From: an uncultured Eubacteriales bacterium
Lineage (GTDB): Bacteria > Bacillota > Clostridia > Oscillospirales > CAG-272
Direction of reading: 5' to 3'
Length of the DNA stretch: 64,000 nt
NCBI GenBank assembly: GCA_934446365.1
Contig: CAKSDZ010000001.1
Location: forward strand, 1-64,000
Shown here: positions 48,270 to 57,303 of the stretch, one piece after another
How the letters are laid out: every line of letters starts with the position of its first letter
Position numbering within the stretch: position 1 is the stretch's first letter
Made by a program: the position numbers and the translations under genes
The notes under the pieces: model-generated
Database searches by the model: none
Told to the model about the DNA's origin: nothing
The model's input: only the letters and a program-made list of their open reading frames with translations

Positions 48270-48629
48270 ATGGTATCTAGAAAAGACAGCAACAAAGCAC
48301 GTCTTGTTCGTCATAAGAGAGTTCGCGTCAAGATTTCCGGTACGCCCGAAAGACCTCGTCTTTGTGTATATCGTTCTCTTTCCAATATCAACGCGCAGAT
48401 CATCGACGACGTAAACGGCGTGACGCTTGTATCCGCATCCACCCTCGAAAAGGTATTTGAAGGTAACGGCGGAAACAAAGATGCAGCGAAGGTGATCGGC
48501 AAAACCATTGCCGAGCGTGCGCTTGCAAAAGGCATTACCGAAGTGGTGTTCGACCGCGGCGGTTATGTATATCAGGGAAGAGTAAAAGAACTTGCAGAAG
48601 GCGCCCGCGAAGGCGGACTTAAGTTCTGA
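48270..48629 (+). CDS. rplR: 50S ribosomal protein L18
   Basis: 119 residues; ATG after GAAGGGAGTGG. RVRVKISGTPERPRLCVYRS and FDRGGYVYQGRVKELAEGAR are L18 blocks that bind 5S rRNA. Confidence 0.97.
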   Translation: MVSRKDSNKARLVRHKRVRVKISGTPERPRLCVYRSLSNINAQIIDDVNGVTLVSASTLEKVFEGNGGNKDAAKVIGKTIAERALAKGITEVVFDRGGYVYQGRVKELAEGAREGGLKF

Positions 48630-48643
48630 GGAGGAGGAAGGAC

Positions 48644-49144
48644 ATGGCGAAAAGAATTGATCCGGCAACGCTTGAACTGAGAGAAGTCACCGTTGCCACC
48701 AACCGTGTTTCCAAAACCGTTAAGGGCGGCCGCATCGCACGCCAGACTGCAATCATGGTTGTAGGTGACGAGAACGGACATGTCGGCTACGGTCTTGGAA
48801 AGGCGTCCGAATATCCCGAAGCGATCCGCAAGGGCATTGAGGATGCAAAGAAAAACATCATCGAGGTATCCCTGAAAGGTACCACCATCCCGCACGAGGT
48901 GATCGGCGAGTATGGCGCGGCGAGAGTGCTTCTCAAACCGGCGGCTCCCGGTACCGGCGTTATCGCGGGCGGTACGGTCCGTGCCGTCGTACAGATGGCG
49001 GGCATCAAGGATATCCGTGCAAAATGCATTCGTTCGAGCAATCCTTCCAATGTCGTCAAGGCGACCTTTGAAGGGCTGAAAGCGCTTCGCACGGCCGAGG
49101 AAGTAGCGGCTATGCGCGGTGTCGACAAAGATGCACTGAAATAA
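48644..49144 (+). CDS. rpsE: 30S ribosomal protein S5
   Basis: 166 residues; ATG after GAGGAGGAAGG. VTVKGG-type start RVSKTVKGGRIARQTAIMVV, GHVGYGLGKASEYPEAIRKG and KPAAPGTGVIAGGTVRAVVQ; S5 contributes to decoding accuracy. Confidence 0.97.
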   Translation: MAKRIDPATLELREVTVATNRVSKTVKGGRIARQTAIMVVGDENGHVGYGLGKASEYPEAIRKGIEDAKKNIIEVSLKGTTIPHEVIGEYGAARVLLKPAAPGTGVIAGGTVRAVVQMAGIKDIRAKCIRSSNPSNVVKATFEGLKALRTAEEVAAMRGVDKDALK

Positions 49145-49159
49145 AGGAGGCAGACGGAG

Positions 49160-49339
49160 ATGGAACAAATCAAAATTACACTCACCGGAAGCCTTATCGG
49201 TTCAAGTCCCAAACAAAAGGCAGTTGCAAAGTCGCTCGGTCTTACCAAGATCGGCGATGTGACAGTTCAGAAAAACGACGCTTCCGTTTTGGGTAAGGTC
49301 AAAATCATCGCTCACCTTATCAAGGTGGAAAATGTATAA
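49160..49339 (+). CDS. rpmD: 50S ribosomal protein L30
   Basis: 59 residues; ATG after AAAGGAGGCAGACGG. IKITLTGSLIGSSPKQKAVA, SLGLTKIGDVTVQKND and IIAHLIKVENV make it a normal bacterial L30. Too short for many gene finders but well supported by position between rpsE and rplO. Confidence 0.95.
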   Translation: MEQIKITLTGSLIGSSPKQKAVAKSLGLTKIGDVTVQKNDASVLGKVKIIAHLIKVENV

Positions 49340-49401
49340 TCAATATACATTCAAATTTCATTGATGTACGAAAAAATTCACAGTATAAGGAGGATACCCA
49401 A

Positions 49402-49842
49402 ATGAAGCTACATGAACTTTCACCGGCAGAGGGTTCTGTGAAACCGGCCTTTCGCAAAGGCAGAGGCACCGGATCCGGAAACGGAAAAACCGCGGGTAAG
49501 GGTCATAAAGGTCAGAACGCGCGCTCCGGCGGCGGTGTAAGACCGGGTTTTGAAGGCGGTCAGATCCCGCTTTACAGAAGACTTCCCAAAAGAGGTTTCA
49601 AGAATGCTTTTGCCAAGCATTATGCCATTGTCAATGTGAATGCTTTGGATGCTTTCGAGGACGGAGCGGTCGTCAATGCCGATGCTCTGCTTGAAAAACG
49701 CATCATCAGAAAAACGCTCGACGGCGTGAAGATACTCGGCCGCGGCGAAATTACAAAGAAGGTTACGGTACAGGCTGCGATTTTTTCCGCCAGTGCAAAG
49801 GAAAAAATCGAATCCGCAGGCGGAAAGTGCGAGGTGGTATAA
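49402..49842 (+). CDS. rplO: 50S ribosomal protein L15
   Basis: 146 residues; ATG after ATAAGGAGGATACC. RKGRGTGSGNGKTAGKGHKG and PLYRRLPKRGFKNAFAKHYA are L15 blocks; the stop codon abuts the GTG of secY. Confidence 0.97.
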   Translation: MKLHELSPAEGSVKPAFRKGRGTGSGNGKTAGKGHKGQNARSGGGVRPGFEGGQIPLYRRLPKRGFKNAFAKHYAIVNVNALDAFEDGAVVNADALLEKRIIRKTLDGVKILGRGEITKKVTVQAAIFSASAKEKIESAGGKCEVV

Positions 49843-51204
49843 GTGTTTAAAACGCTGAGAAATGCGTGGACGATCCCAGAACTTCGCCGCAAGATCTTAT
49901 TCACGCTTTTCATCGTATTCTTATACCGCGTCGGCGCAGCTATTCCGGTTCCTTTCATTGATTATCAGGCAATGCAGACGACCGCCGCATGGTACAGCGA
50001 AGGAATACTTTCTTATTTGAATATTCTTTCCGGCTATGCGTTTTCCAAAGCGACGCTGCTTGCGCTTTCCGTAACACCGTATATCAACGCATCGATTATC
50101 ATGCAGCTTCTCACGATCGCGATTCCCGCGCTCGAGAGAATGTCGAAGAACGGTGAGGACGGAAGAAAAAAGATCGAAAAGATCACCCGTTATGTCACGG
50201 TCGGCATCGCTATCGTGACGGCTTACGGTTATTATGCGATTCTCGGTTCGTCGACCTATACCGGTGTTACCGGCGGCTTCCTGCTTTTTGGCAGCGGCTC
50301 CGGCTTTGACAGAATCTTTTCCGCGATTGTCATTATCGCGTGCTACACGGCGGGCGCATGCCTTGTCATGTGGCTGGGTGAAAAGATCGACGAACAGGGT
50401 ATCGGAAACGGAATTTCCATGATCCTGTTTGCCAACATCGTATCGGGACTTCCGTCTACCTTTGTGCAGTTCCAGCAGAATCTCACCGCGAAACAGACGT
50501 CGGGTTATTTTGAAGGTGACTATGTTCCGATGTGGCTGCAAATCGTTCTGTGGGTCGCTGTCATTGTGGTCCTTGTCGGTTCGATTGTGTTCGTGACCTA
50601 TATGTCCGACGCAGAGAGAAGGATTCCTGTCCAGTACGCGAAGCGAACGGTAGGACGAAAGCAGTACGGCGGTCAAAGCTCGAATCTGCCGATTAAGCTC
50701 AATATGTCCGGCGTTATGCCGATCATCTTTGCTTCCACGATCGTTTCGCTGCCGATTACGATCATCTCTTTCTGCAATCCGAAAGAGGGATCATTCTGGC
50801 GCGGCGTCTATAATGCGCTGTCCACCGACAGCTGGATTTATATGATCGTGCTCTTTATCCTGATCATTGCATTTGCGTATTTCTATATCTCGATTTCGTT
50901 CAATCCTGTCGAAGTGGCCAACAACCTGATGCAGCAGGGCGGTTCCATTCCGGGTATTCGTCCGGGACGTCCGACCGCGCTCTACATCAAGAAGGTGCTG
51001 AATAAGGTTGTTTTGATGGGTGCTCTTTTCCTCGGAATCGTGGCTTGCTTCCCGCTATTACTCAACATTGTGACGGGCGGACTTCTGAATGTTATCTCGT
51101 TCAGCGGCTCCACGCTCCTCATCGTTGTCGGCGTAATTTTGGAAACGGTTCGCGAGATGGAAGCGCAGATGACGATGCGTCATTACAAGGGCTTCCTCGA
51201 TTAA
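49843..51204 (+). CDS. secY: Preprotein translocase subunit SecY
   Basis: 453 residues from GTG directly after rplO, with GAGGTGG upstream. Ten membrane helices are readable, including the plug region after helix 1. Marks include ALSVTPYINASIIMQLL, IVFVTYMSDAERRIPVQYAK and PGIRPGRPTALYIKKVL (cytosolic loops for SecA/ribosome). It forms the protein-conducting channel with SecE and SecG. Confidence 0.97.
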   Translation: MFKTLRNAWTIPELRRKILFTLFIVFLYRVGAAIPVPFIDYQAMQTTAAWYSEGILSYLNILSGYAFSKATLLALSVTPYINASIIMQLLTIAIPALERMSKNGEDGRKKIEKITRYVTVGIAIVTAYGYYAILGSSTYTGVTGGFLLFGSGSGFDRIFSAIVIIACYTAGACLVMWLGEKIDEQGIGNGISMILFANIVSGLPSTFVQFQQNLTAKQTSGYFEGDYVPMWLQIVLWVAVIVVLVGSIVFVTYMSDAERRIPVQYAKRTVGRKQYGGQSSNLPIKLNMSGVMPIIFASTIVSLPITIISFCNPKEGSFWRGVYNALSTDSWIYMIVLFILIIAFAYFYISISFNPVEVANNLMQQGGSIPGIRPGRPTALYIKKVLNKVVLMGALFLGIVACFPLLLNIVTGGLLNVISFSGSTLLIVVGVILETVREMEAQMTMRHYKGFLD

Positions 51205-51220
51205 AACGAACATACGGCGT

Positions 51221-51243
51221 CATCCGCCGAGACTCGGCGGATG
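51221..51243. repeat. Inverted repeat between secY and adk
   Basis: CATCCGCCGAG and CTCGGCGGATG form an 11-bp stem with a one-base centre (in practice a 9-bp stem with a 4-5 base loop); not followed by a T tract, so a structured spacer rather than a clear terminator. Confidence 0.55.
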
Positions 51244-51300
51244 ACTTCCGGTGAAGATGAAAGCTTTACGGAATGGTTCAGATGGAAAGGAGACCGCAAT

Positions 51301-51942
51301 ATGAAGCTTATGTTTCTCGGCGCCCCCGGCGCCGGAAAGGGAACGCAGGCGGAGATTGTTTCCGAACGCTATGGAATCCCGGCGATTTCGACGGGAGCGC
51401 TTCTCAGGGAGGCGATCGGCGCAGGAACAGAGCTCGGCTTGAAGGCGAAAAGCTATATCGACGGCGGCTCGCTTGTTCCGGATGATGTCGTCATCGGTAT
51501 CATCAAGGAAAGATTGAAAGCGGAGGACTGCAAAAACGGCTTTATCCTCGACGGTTTTCCGCGCACGGTCGCTCAGGCGAAAGCGCTTGACGACATGGGA
51601 ATCGTCATGGATGGCGTTGTGGATATCGAGGTGGCGGATGAGGATATCGTTCGCAGACTCGGCGGACGCAGACTTTGCGGAAAATGCGGCGCGTCCTACC
51701 ATGTCGAGTATAAGCCTGTCAAGGTGGACGGCAAATGTGATAAATGTGACGGAGGGCTTGTGATCCGCGCGGACGACAAGCCTGAGGTCATCAAAAGCCG
51801 TCTTGCCGTTTATCACGAACAGACAGAGCCGCTGAAAGAGTATTATGCCGAACGCGGTATACTCAAAACCGTTGTCGGTCAGGAAAAGATCGAGGATACC
51901 ACGTCCTTGACCTTGGCGGCGATTGAAAGCATCAGAGGCTGA
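51301..51942 (+). CDS. adk: Adenylate kinase
   Basis: 213 residues; ATG after GAAAGGAGACCGC. P-loop FLGAPGAGKGTQAEIV, DGFPRTVAQAKAL and the LID with four Cys (CGKCG and CDKCD), a zinc-binding LID as in Gram-positives. It keeps the AMP/ADP/ATP balance. The gap to secY is 96 bases with the inverted repeat CATCCGCCGAG/CTCGGCGGATG at 51221-51243. Confidence 0.97.
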   Translation: MKLMFLGAPGAGKGTQAEIVSERYGIPAISTGALLREAIGAGTELGLKAKSYIDGGSLVPDDVVIGIIKERLKAEDCKNGFILDGFPRTVAQAKALDDMGIVMDGVVDIEVADEDIVRRLGGRRLCGKCGASYHVEYKPVKVDGKCDKCDGGLVIRADDKPEVIKSRLAVYHEQTEPLKEYYAERGILKTVVGQEKIEDTTSLTLAAIESIRG

Positions 51943-51944
51943 TT

Positions 51945-52697
51945 ATGGTTCAGATCAAAAACAGCGAACAGTTGGCTATTATGCGTAAGGCGGGGAGGAT
52001 CACCGGTGAGGCGATTCTTGCGGCGCGGGATCATATAAGAGAGGGCGTCAGTACGAGGGAGCTCGATACGGTCATCCGGCATTATATTGAAAAATGCGGC
52101 GCAAAACCTTCATTTTTAGGCTATGGAGGCTTTCCCGGCAGTGCTTGCATCAGCATCAACAATGAGGTCATTCACGGAATCCCGAGTGCCTCCAAAATTC
52201 TGCACGAAGGGGACATTGTCAAAATCGATGTCGGCGCTTACTACCATGGCTTCCATGGAGACAGCGCGAATACTTTCGGTGTCGGCAGAATTTCGGAGGA
52301 GGCCGCAAAGCTCATCGAAGCGACCAAGGAAAGCTTTTTCCGCGGTGCAAAGAAGGCGGTCGCGGGCGGACGGATCGGCGATATCGGTTCGGCGGTCAGC
52401 GAGTATGCGGAAAGCTTCGGATACGGCGTTGTCCGCAAATATGTTGGCCACGGCGTCGGACAGAATCTGCATGAGGACCCCGAGGTCCCGAATTTCGGAA
52501 CGGCCGGCAGAGGAACGAGACTTTATACCGGTATGACGATTGCCATCGAGCCCATGATCAATATGGGTTCTCCGGATGTCAAGGTCCTTTCCGACGGCTG
52601 GACGGTCGTCACGGTCGATGGCGCTTTATCTGCCCATTATGAGCACACCGTTGCCATAACGGACGGTGAGCCGGTGTTTCTCACCTTGGTGGAGTGA
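51945..52697 (+). CDS. map: Methionine aminopeptidase, type I
   Basis: 250 residues; ATG two bases after the adk stop. Removes N-terminal Met. Metal ligands are in VKIDVGAYYHGFHGDSANTF (two Asp), GHGVGQNLHEDP (His), IAIEPMI (Glu) and HYEHTVAIT (Glu). No N-terminal zinc finger. Confidence 0.96.
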   Translation: MVQIKNSEQLAIMRKAGRITGEAILAARDHIREGVSTRELDTVIRHYIEKCGAKPSFLGYGGFPGSACISINNEVIHGIPSASKILHEGDIVKIDVGAYYHGFHGDSANTFGVGRISEEAAKLIEATKESFFRGAKKAVAGGRIGDIGSAVSEYAESFGYGVVRKYVGHGVGQNLHEDPEVPNFGTAGRGTRLYTGMTIAIEPMINMGSPDVKVLSDGWTVVTVDGALSAHYEHTVAITDGEPVFLTLVE

Positions 52698-53032
52698 TTG
52701 ATTCGGTTATGAAAAAGAAGCATTCCCCGACGCCGGCGGTTGTTCCCGACAGAACGGATTTCCGTGTCGGAGAGATTGCCGTTTCCACGGCAGGACATGA
52801 CGCGGGACTGATTTTTGTGATTATTGCGGGAATCGACGACCGTCATGTGCTTGTGGCGGACGGAAAGGCGAGAAAGCTTGCGGCGCCGAAAAAGAAAAAG
52901 ATGCGGCATTTAAGCATATTTACAAGGCTGTCGGAGGAGGATACGGAGAAGCTCCGAAACGGAAGCGTCAATGACAGCTTCCTGCGAAAGACAATCTCCT
53001 CACTTGACCTCGAACAGCTAACCCAAAGTTAA
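52694..53032 (+). CDS. KOW-domain RNA-binding protein (L14E-like)
   Basis: 112 residues in a GTGA overlap with map; an ATG at 52709 would give 107 residues, and the SD GGTGGAG fits neither start ideally. The core FRVGEIAVSTAGHDAGLIFV and VLVADGKARKLAAPKKKKMR is the KOW/L14E-type domain found between map and infA in Clostridia. The lysine-rich stretch fits RNA contact. Its role in translation is not established. Confidence 0.85.
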   Translation: MIDSVMKKKHSPTPAVVPDRTDFRVGEIAVSTAGHDAGLIFVIIAGIDDRHVLVADGKARKLAAPKKKKMRHLSIFTRLSEEDTEKLRNGSVNDSFLRKTISSLDLEQLTQS

Positions 53033-53058
53033 ATTTTACGAATTTAAGGAGGGGCATT

Positions 53059-53283
53059 ATGCCAAAGGACGATGTTATGGAATTTGAGGGCACGGTCATC
53101 GAGGCGATGCCCGGTGCTACCTTCAAGGTGAAGCTTCCCAACGGACATATTGTGCTGTCACAGATTTCGGGAAAGCTTCGTATGAATTCGATTCAGATTG
53201 TTCCGGGCGACAGAGTCACGGTGGAGGTTTCCGTCTATGACCTGAACAAGGGACGCATCACGTGGAGACTGCGTGAAAGCTAA
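53059..53283 (+). CDS. infA: Translation initiation factor IF-1
   Basis: 74 residues; ATG after TTAAGGAGGGGC. OB-fold with MEFEGTVIEAMPGATFKVKL, GHIVLSQISGKLRMNSIQIV and RGRITWR-like end (KGRITWRLRES). Binds the 30S A site. Confidence 0.97.
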   Translation: MPKDDVMEFEGTVIEAMPGATFKVKLPNGHIVLSQISGKLRMNSIQIVPGDRVTVEVSVYDLNKGRITWRLRES

Positions 53284-53334
53284 GCCCCGGATATCATTTA
53301 TTATTCAAGTAAGGAAAGGAACGGTGTAATACAC

Positions 53335-53448
53335 ATGAAAGTTAAACCTTCCGTTAAAAAGATCTGCAACAAATGCAAGATCATTAAAAGAAAAGGCCAT
53401 GTAATGGTCATTTGCGAAAACCCCAAGCATAAGCAAAAACAGGGCTGA
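53335..53448 (+). CDS. rpmJ: 50S ribosomal protein L36
   Basis: 37 residues; ATG after AAGGAAAGGAACGG. MKVKPSVKKICNKCKIIKRK and CENPKHKQKQG: the C-x2-C...C-x4-H zinc ribbon of the C+ form. Too short for many gene finders. Confidence 0.96.
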   Translation: MKVKPSVKKICNKCKIIKRKGHVMVICENPKHKQKQG

Positions 53449-53482
53449 GCACACAACAAAGAAAGGGAGGTGTATTTCCAGA

Positions 53483-53851
53483 ATGGCTCGTATAGCTGGT
53501 GTTGAAATTCCAAATCAGAAGAGAGTTGAAATCGGTCTTACCTATATCTACGGGATAGGCAGAGCAACCTCGAATAAGATTCTTGAAAAGACCGGTATCA
53601 ATCCCGATACACGCTGCAAGGATCTTACGGAAGATGATGTTTCCAAGCTTCGCGATGAAATCGAAAACTTCCATAAGGTGGAGGGCGACCTGCGCCGCGA
53701 TGTTTCGATGGATATCAAGAGAATGGTCGAAATCGGATGCTACCGCGGTATCAGACACAGAAAAGGTCTGCCGGTTCGCGGTCAGAGAACGAAAACAAAT
53801 GCGAGAACCAGAAAAGGTCCGGCAAAGACCATCGCAAATAAGAAGAAATAA
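53483..53851 (+). CDS. rpsM: 30S ribosomal protein S13
   Basis: 122 residues; ATG after AAAGGGAGGTG. ARIAGVEIPNQKRVEIGLTY start and RHRKGLPVRGQRTKTNARTR end; contacts tRNA and L5/L31 across the bridge. Confidence 0.97.
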   Translation: MARIAGVEIPNQKRVEIGLTYIYGIGRATSNKILEKTGINPDTRCKDLTEDDVSKLRDEIENFHKVEGDLRRDVSMDIKRMVEIGCYRGIRHRKGLPVRGQRTKTNARTRKGPAKTIANKKK

Positions 53852-53868
53852 GGAGTGATAGACAAATC

Positions 53869-54267
53869 ATGGCTAAAGCAACAACCAAAAAGGTAGTCAG
53901 AAAGCGCCGCGAACGTAAAAATGTCGAAAAAGGCGCGGCTCATATCCGCGCAACCTATAACAATACGATCGTAACTATCACTGATGTCGCCGGCAATACG
54001 GTATCATGGGCGTCCGCGGGTGAGCTTGGATTTAAAGGCTCGAGAAAATCCACTGCGTTTGCCGCTCAGATGGCTGCGGAAACGGCGGCGAAGATCGCGG
54101 CGGACAACGGAATGAAGAGCGTCGAGGTTTATGTGAAGGGACCCGGTCAGGGAAGAGAATCGGCCATCCGTGCGCTTCAAACACAGGGGCTTGAAATCAC
54201 ATTGATCCGCGACGTCACACCGGTTCCGCACAACGGATGCAGACCGCCGAAAATCAGACGCGTATAA
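53869..54267 (+). CDS. rpsK: 30S ribosomal protein S11
   Basis: 132 residues; ATG after AAGGAGTGATAG. AHIRATYNNTIVTITDVAGN and GLEITLIRDVTPVPHNGCRP are S11 blocks. Confidence 0.97.
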   Translation: MAKATTKKVVRKRRERKNVEKGAAHIRATYNNTIVTITDVAGNTVSWASAGELGFKGSRKSTAFAAQMAAETAAKIAADNGMKSVEVYVKGPGQGRESAIRALQTQGLEITLIRDVTPVPHNGCRPPKIRRV

Positions 54268-54285
54268 AGAAGGAGGTACGAAACG

Positions 54286-54879
54286 ATGGCAAAGAATACA
54301 CAGCCTGTTTTGAAGCGCTGCAAGGCGCTGGGGCTTTCACCGGCTGTTCTCGGTTATTCCAAGGAGACAAAACGCAATCCGAAACCGATGCGCCGTAAAC
54401 AGTCCGAATACGGCATGCAGCTGATTGAGAAACAGAAGGTAAAATTTATTTACGGCGTGCTTGAAAAGCAATTCCGTTCTTATTATGCAAAGGCTGAGCG
54501 TAAACAGGGCATTACGGGTGAGCTTCTTCTGCAAGAGCTGGAGCGCCGTCTGGACAATGTAGTATTCCGTATGGGTTACGCAAGCACAAGACGCGAGGCA
54601 AGACAGCTTGTCAATCACGGACATTTCACCGTAAACGGAAAGCGTGTTAACATACCGTCTTATCAGGTTCGCGTCGGTGAAGTGATTGCGATTAGTGAAA
54701 AATCACGTAAGAGCGAAAAAATCAAATCCCTGATTGAGGAATTTGGAAAAAAACCGATGCCGAAATGGATCGATAAAGCCGCCGAAGCATATGAGGGAAA
54801 AATTATTGCTCTGCCCGCGCGTGATGATATCGACTATGAAGTATCCGAGCACCTGATCGTCGAGTTGTACTCCAAATAA
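54286..54879 (+). CDS. rpsD: 30S ribosomal protein S4, C-minus form
   Basis: 197 residues; ATG after AAGGAGGTACG. N-terminus lacks the Cys4 zinc motif (only one Cys), the S4 domain LERRLDNVVFRMGYASTRRE is intact. S4 nucleates 16S assembly and represses the alpha operon in E. coli; whether it does so here is unknown. Confidence 0.97.
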   Translation: MAKNTQPVLKRCKALGLSPAVLGYSKETKRNPKPMRRKQSEYGMQLIEKQKVKFIYGVLEKQFRSYYAKAERKQGITGELLLQELERRLDNVVFRMGYASTRREARQLVNHGHFTVNGKRVNIPSYQVRVGEVIAISEKSRKSEKIKSLIEEFGKKPMPKWIDKAAEAYEGKIIALPARDDIDYEVSEHLIVELYSK

Positions 54880-54887
54880 TCATGACC

Positions 54888-54919
54888 CCCGACGCATGCG
54901 CATCGGGAGTGTATCCCGA
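54888..54919 (+). promoter_or_regulatory. Alternative hairpins in the rpoA leader
   Basis: CCCGA (54888-54892) can pair with TCGGG (54903-54907), or TCGGGA (54903-54908) with TCCCGA (54914-54919): the shared middle strand makes the two stems exclusive. Lies in the 107-base gap before rpoA. Confidence 0.4.
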
Positions 54920-54986
54920 AAATCGGTGCGTCAATTTCCGATACAAATTGTATTTGTGTTTTATACTAAATAGGAGGGTTAATTAG

Positions 54987-55952
54987 ATGATTGAAATAGA
55001 AAGACCGAATATTACGGCTGTCGAATCGGATAACGATCCCAAAAGAGGTACCTTTGTTTTGGAACCGCTTGAAAGAGGCTACGGCATCACGCTCGGAAAT
55101 TCTCTGCGCAGAGTTCTGCTCAGCTCGCTTCCCGGCGTTGCGGTCGTCAGCATCAAAATCAGCGGCGGAGACAAGGATATTCTTCATGAGATTTCAACGG
55201 TTCCCGGCGTAAAAGAGGACGTCTGCGAAATCGTTTTGAACGTTAAGGGTATTACGGCAAAATTATATCCGCAAACGACCAAAACGGTGTCGATCGACGT
55301 TACGGGTCCGAAAGACGTTACCGCGGGAGATATCGCCTGCGATGCCGATATCGAGATCCTTAATCCGGAGCATCATATTGCAACGGTTTCCGACGGTGTG
55401 CGTTTCAAAATGGAGCTTACCTTCGATCACGGCCGCGGATATGTTTCGCAGGAGAAGAATAAACAGACCTATTCGGCCGGACAAATCGGCGTGATTTATG
55501 TGGATTCTATATTTACCCCTGTTTACAACGTGAGCTATAAGGTGGATCCCACCCGTGTCGGCAATGTAGTCGATTATGATAAGCTTACGCTTGATGTTTT
55601 GACGAACGGTACGATCTCGGCAAGAGAAGCCGTATCGCTCGGAGCCAAGATACTCAACGAACATCTCAACCTCTTTGTGGAGCTGTCTGACGAAGCAAAG
55701 AGTGCGGAGATCATGGTGGAAAGAGAAGAAACCAAGAAAGAAAAGGTCCTTGAGATGACCATTGAGGAGCTTGATCTGTCTGTGCGCAGCTTCAACTGCT
55801 TGAAGCGCGCAGGCATTGATACTGTGGAGGATCTTACGAGCAGCACCGAGGCGGATATGATTAAAGTCCGCAACCTCGGCAAGAAATCGCTCGAAGAGGT
55901 GATACAGAAACTCCATTCGCTCGGACTCAGCCTTAGAAAAGAGGAAGACTGA
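54987..55952 (+). CDS. rpoA: RNA polymerase alpha subunit
   Basis: 321 residues; ATG after TAGGAGGGTTAATTAG. N-terminal assembly domain with GYGITLGNSLRRVLLSSLPG and VDPTRVG-type VSYKVDPTRVGNVVDYDKLT; flexible linker near residue 230; C-terminal DNA/activator-binding domain (SVRSFNCLKRAGIDTVEDLT). Confidence 0.98.
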   Translation: MIEIERPNITAVESDNDPKRGTFVLEPLERGYGITLGNSLRRVLLSSLPGVAVVSIKISGGDKDILHEISTVPGVKEDVCEIVLNVKGITAKLYPQTTKTVSIDVTGPKDVTAGDIACDADIEILNPEHHIATVSDGVRFKMELTFDHGRGYVSQEKNKQTYSAGQIGVIYVDSIFTPVYNVSYKVDPTRVGNVVDYDKLTLDVLTNGTISAREAVSLGAKILNEHLNLFVELSDEAKSAEIMVEREETKKEKVLEMTIEELDLSVRSFNCLKRAGIDTVEDLTSSTEADMIKVRNLGKKSLEEVIQKLHSLGLSLRKEED

Positions 55953-56170
55953 ATCCGCGTTTAGGATTGGAGAAAGCATCAGAAAACAGAGAGAATATTG
56001 GTTGAATCCTTTTAAAAAGGGGCAATTTGCCCCGCTATTGGTGCGGTGCTGCGGTTTTTCGCATATTGGCGCTTGAAAACTGTCTTTTCCGGCTCTATCT
56101 CCCTTTTTTCTGGGGAGGATATGCGGGATGCAGACTGCACTTATTAAACAGGCAAAGGAGGAATAGTATA

Positions 56171-56512
56171 ATGCCCGGAACCAGAAAACTTGGCAGACCT
56201 ACTGCCCATAGAATGGCGATGCTGAAAGGCATGGTGACCTTGCTTTTGGAAAACGGTTCGATTGAGACGACTGTGACAAGAGCCAAGGAAGTCAGATCTC
56301 TGACAGATAAAATGATTACGCTCGGAAAGAAGAATACGCTTGCTTCCCGCCGTGCTGCGCTTTCTTTCATTACGAAAGAAGACGTCGTCAAGAAGCTTTT
56401 TGATGAAATCGCTCCCGCTTATGCGGAGAGAAACGGCGGCTATACGGCTGTCTACAAGATCGGCCCGCGCCGCGGCGATGCTGCCGAAATGGCGATCGTC
56501 AAGCTTGTCTGA
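56171..56512 (+). CDS. rplQ: 50S ribosomal protein L17
   Basis: 113 residues; ATG after AAAGGAGGAATAG. GTRKLGRPTAHRMAMLKGMV is the L17 N-terminus. A longer reading in the same frame from 56027 has no SD. The 218-base gap before it contains the stem GGGGCA-ATT-TGCCCC at 56019-56033 with no T tract. Last gene of the superoperon. Confidence 0.97.
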   Translation: MPGTRKLGRPTAHRMAMLKGMVTLLLENGSIETTVTRAKEVRSLTDKMITLGKKNTLASRRAALSFITKEDVVKKLFDEIAPAYAERNGGYTAVYKIGPRRGDAAEMAIVKLV

Positions 56513-56525
56513 TATGAATAAAAAT

Positions 56526-56557
56526 AAAAACGGACTGATAAAAATCAGTCCGTTTTT
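56526..56557 (+). terminator. Terminator of the ribosomal superoperon
   Basis: AAAAACGGACTGAT with its exact complement, AAAA loop, six-T end. Strong intrinsic terminator; usable on both strands. Confidence 0.85.
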
Positions 56558-56700
56558 TGTATCGTAACACAAATCGAACGGGAAACGACAAAACCGCGAC
56601 AGGATGCGGTCGGGCGTTCCGCCAACTATACGATGGATACAACGCCTCATTGTATAGCTGCTTTTCTTGGTACGAGGGGAAAAGCACGTATCCGCGATTT

Positions 56701-57270
56701 TTATTCTTCTATGATTTTGATGCTTGTGATGACGGGCTGTTTGTCCGCCGGAATGGTTCCGTTGCCATCTGTCGGTTCGGCATCTTCACAGATCGCATCC
56801 ACGACCTCCATGCCGGAGATCACATGGCCAAACGCGGCGTACTTGCCGTCAAGATATGTGCTGTCCTCATGTACGATGAAGAACTGTGAGCTTGCGGAAT
56901 TGTATGATGAGCTTCTCGCCATGGAAATGGCGCCGCGTACATGGGAAATGTTGTTTTTCACGCCATTGGCAGAAAATTCGCCCTTGATGGTTTCACTAGA
57001 CCCGCCGGTGCTGGTACCGTTTGGACTTCCTCCCTGAATCATGAAGTTAGGCATGATCCGGTGGAACGTGAGTCCGTCATAGAAGCCCTCATTTGCGAGC
57101 TTTACGAAATTGGCGACCGTGATGGGCGCGGTTTTGGCGTCTAATTCAACGGTGATGACGCCGTAATTTTCCACGGTGATTTCCGCGATATAGGTTTTGG
57201 TCTTTCCACAGGAGCAACAGAGAAGCGCGATAAGAGAAAGCGTGATAAAGACGGTAAGTGCTTTTTTCAT
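56701..57270 (-). CDS. Lipid-anchored cyclophilin-type peptidyl-prolyl isomerase
   Basis: 189 residues; ATG after AAGGAATTT. Lipoprotein signal MKKALTVFITLSLIALLCCS, Cys at residue 19-21 in LCCSC. The cyclophilin domain starts at about residue 30 (ITVENYGVITVELDAKTAPI) and keeps the active site: FHRIMPNFMIQGGSP, GAISMARS with NSASSQFFIVHE, and the conserved FGHVISGMEVVDAI. Likely folds proteins outside the membrane. Single leftward gene. Confidence 0.93.
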   Translation of the reverse strand: MKKALTVFITLSLIALLCCSCGKTKTYIAEITVENYGVITVELDAKTAPITVANFVKLANEGFYDGLTFHRIMPNFMIQGGSPNGTSTGGSSETIKGEFSANGVKNNISHVRGAISMARSSSYNSASSQFFIVHEDSTYLDGKYAAFGHVISGMEVVDAICEDAEPTDGNGTIPADKQPVITSIKIIEE

Positions 57271-57303
57271 GGATGAAAAATTCCTTTCTTTTCCGTAAAG
57301 AGG

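Noticed and set aside
56027..56170. N-terminal extension of L17
   Set aside because: The extension lacks an SD and is not part of L17; the ATG at 56171 has AAAGGAGG.
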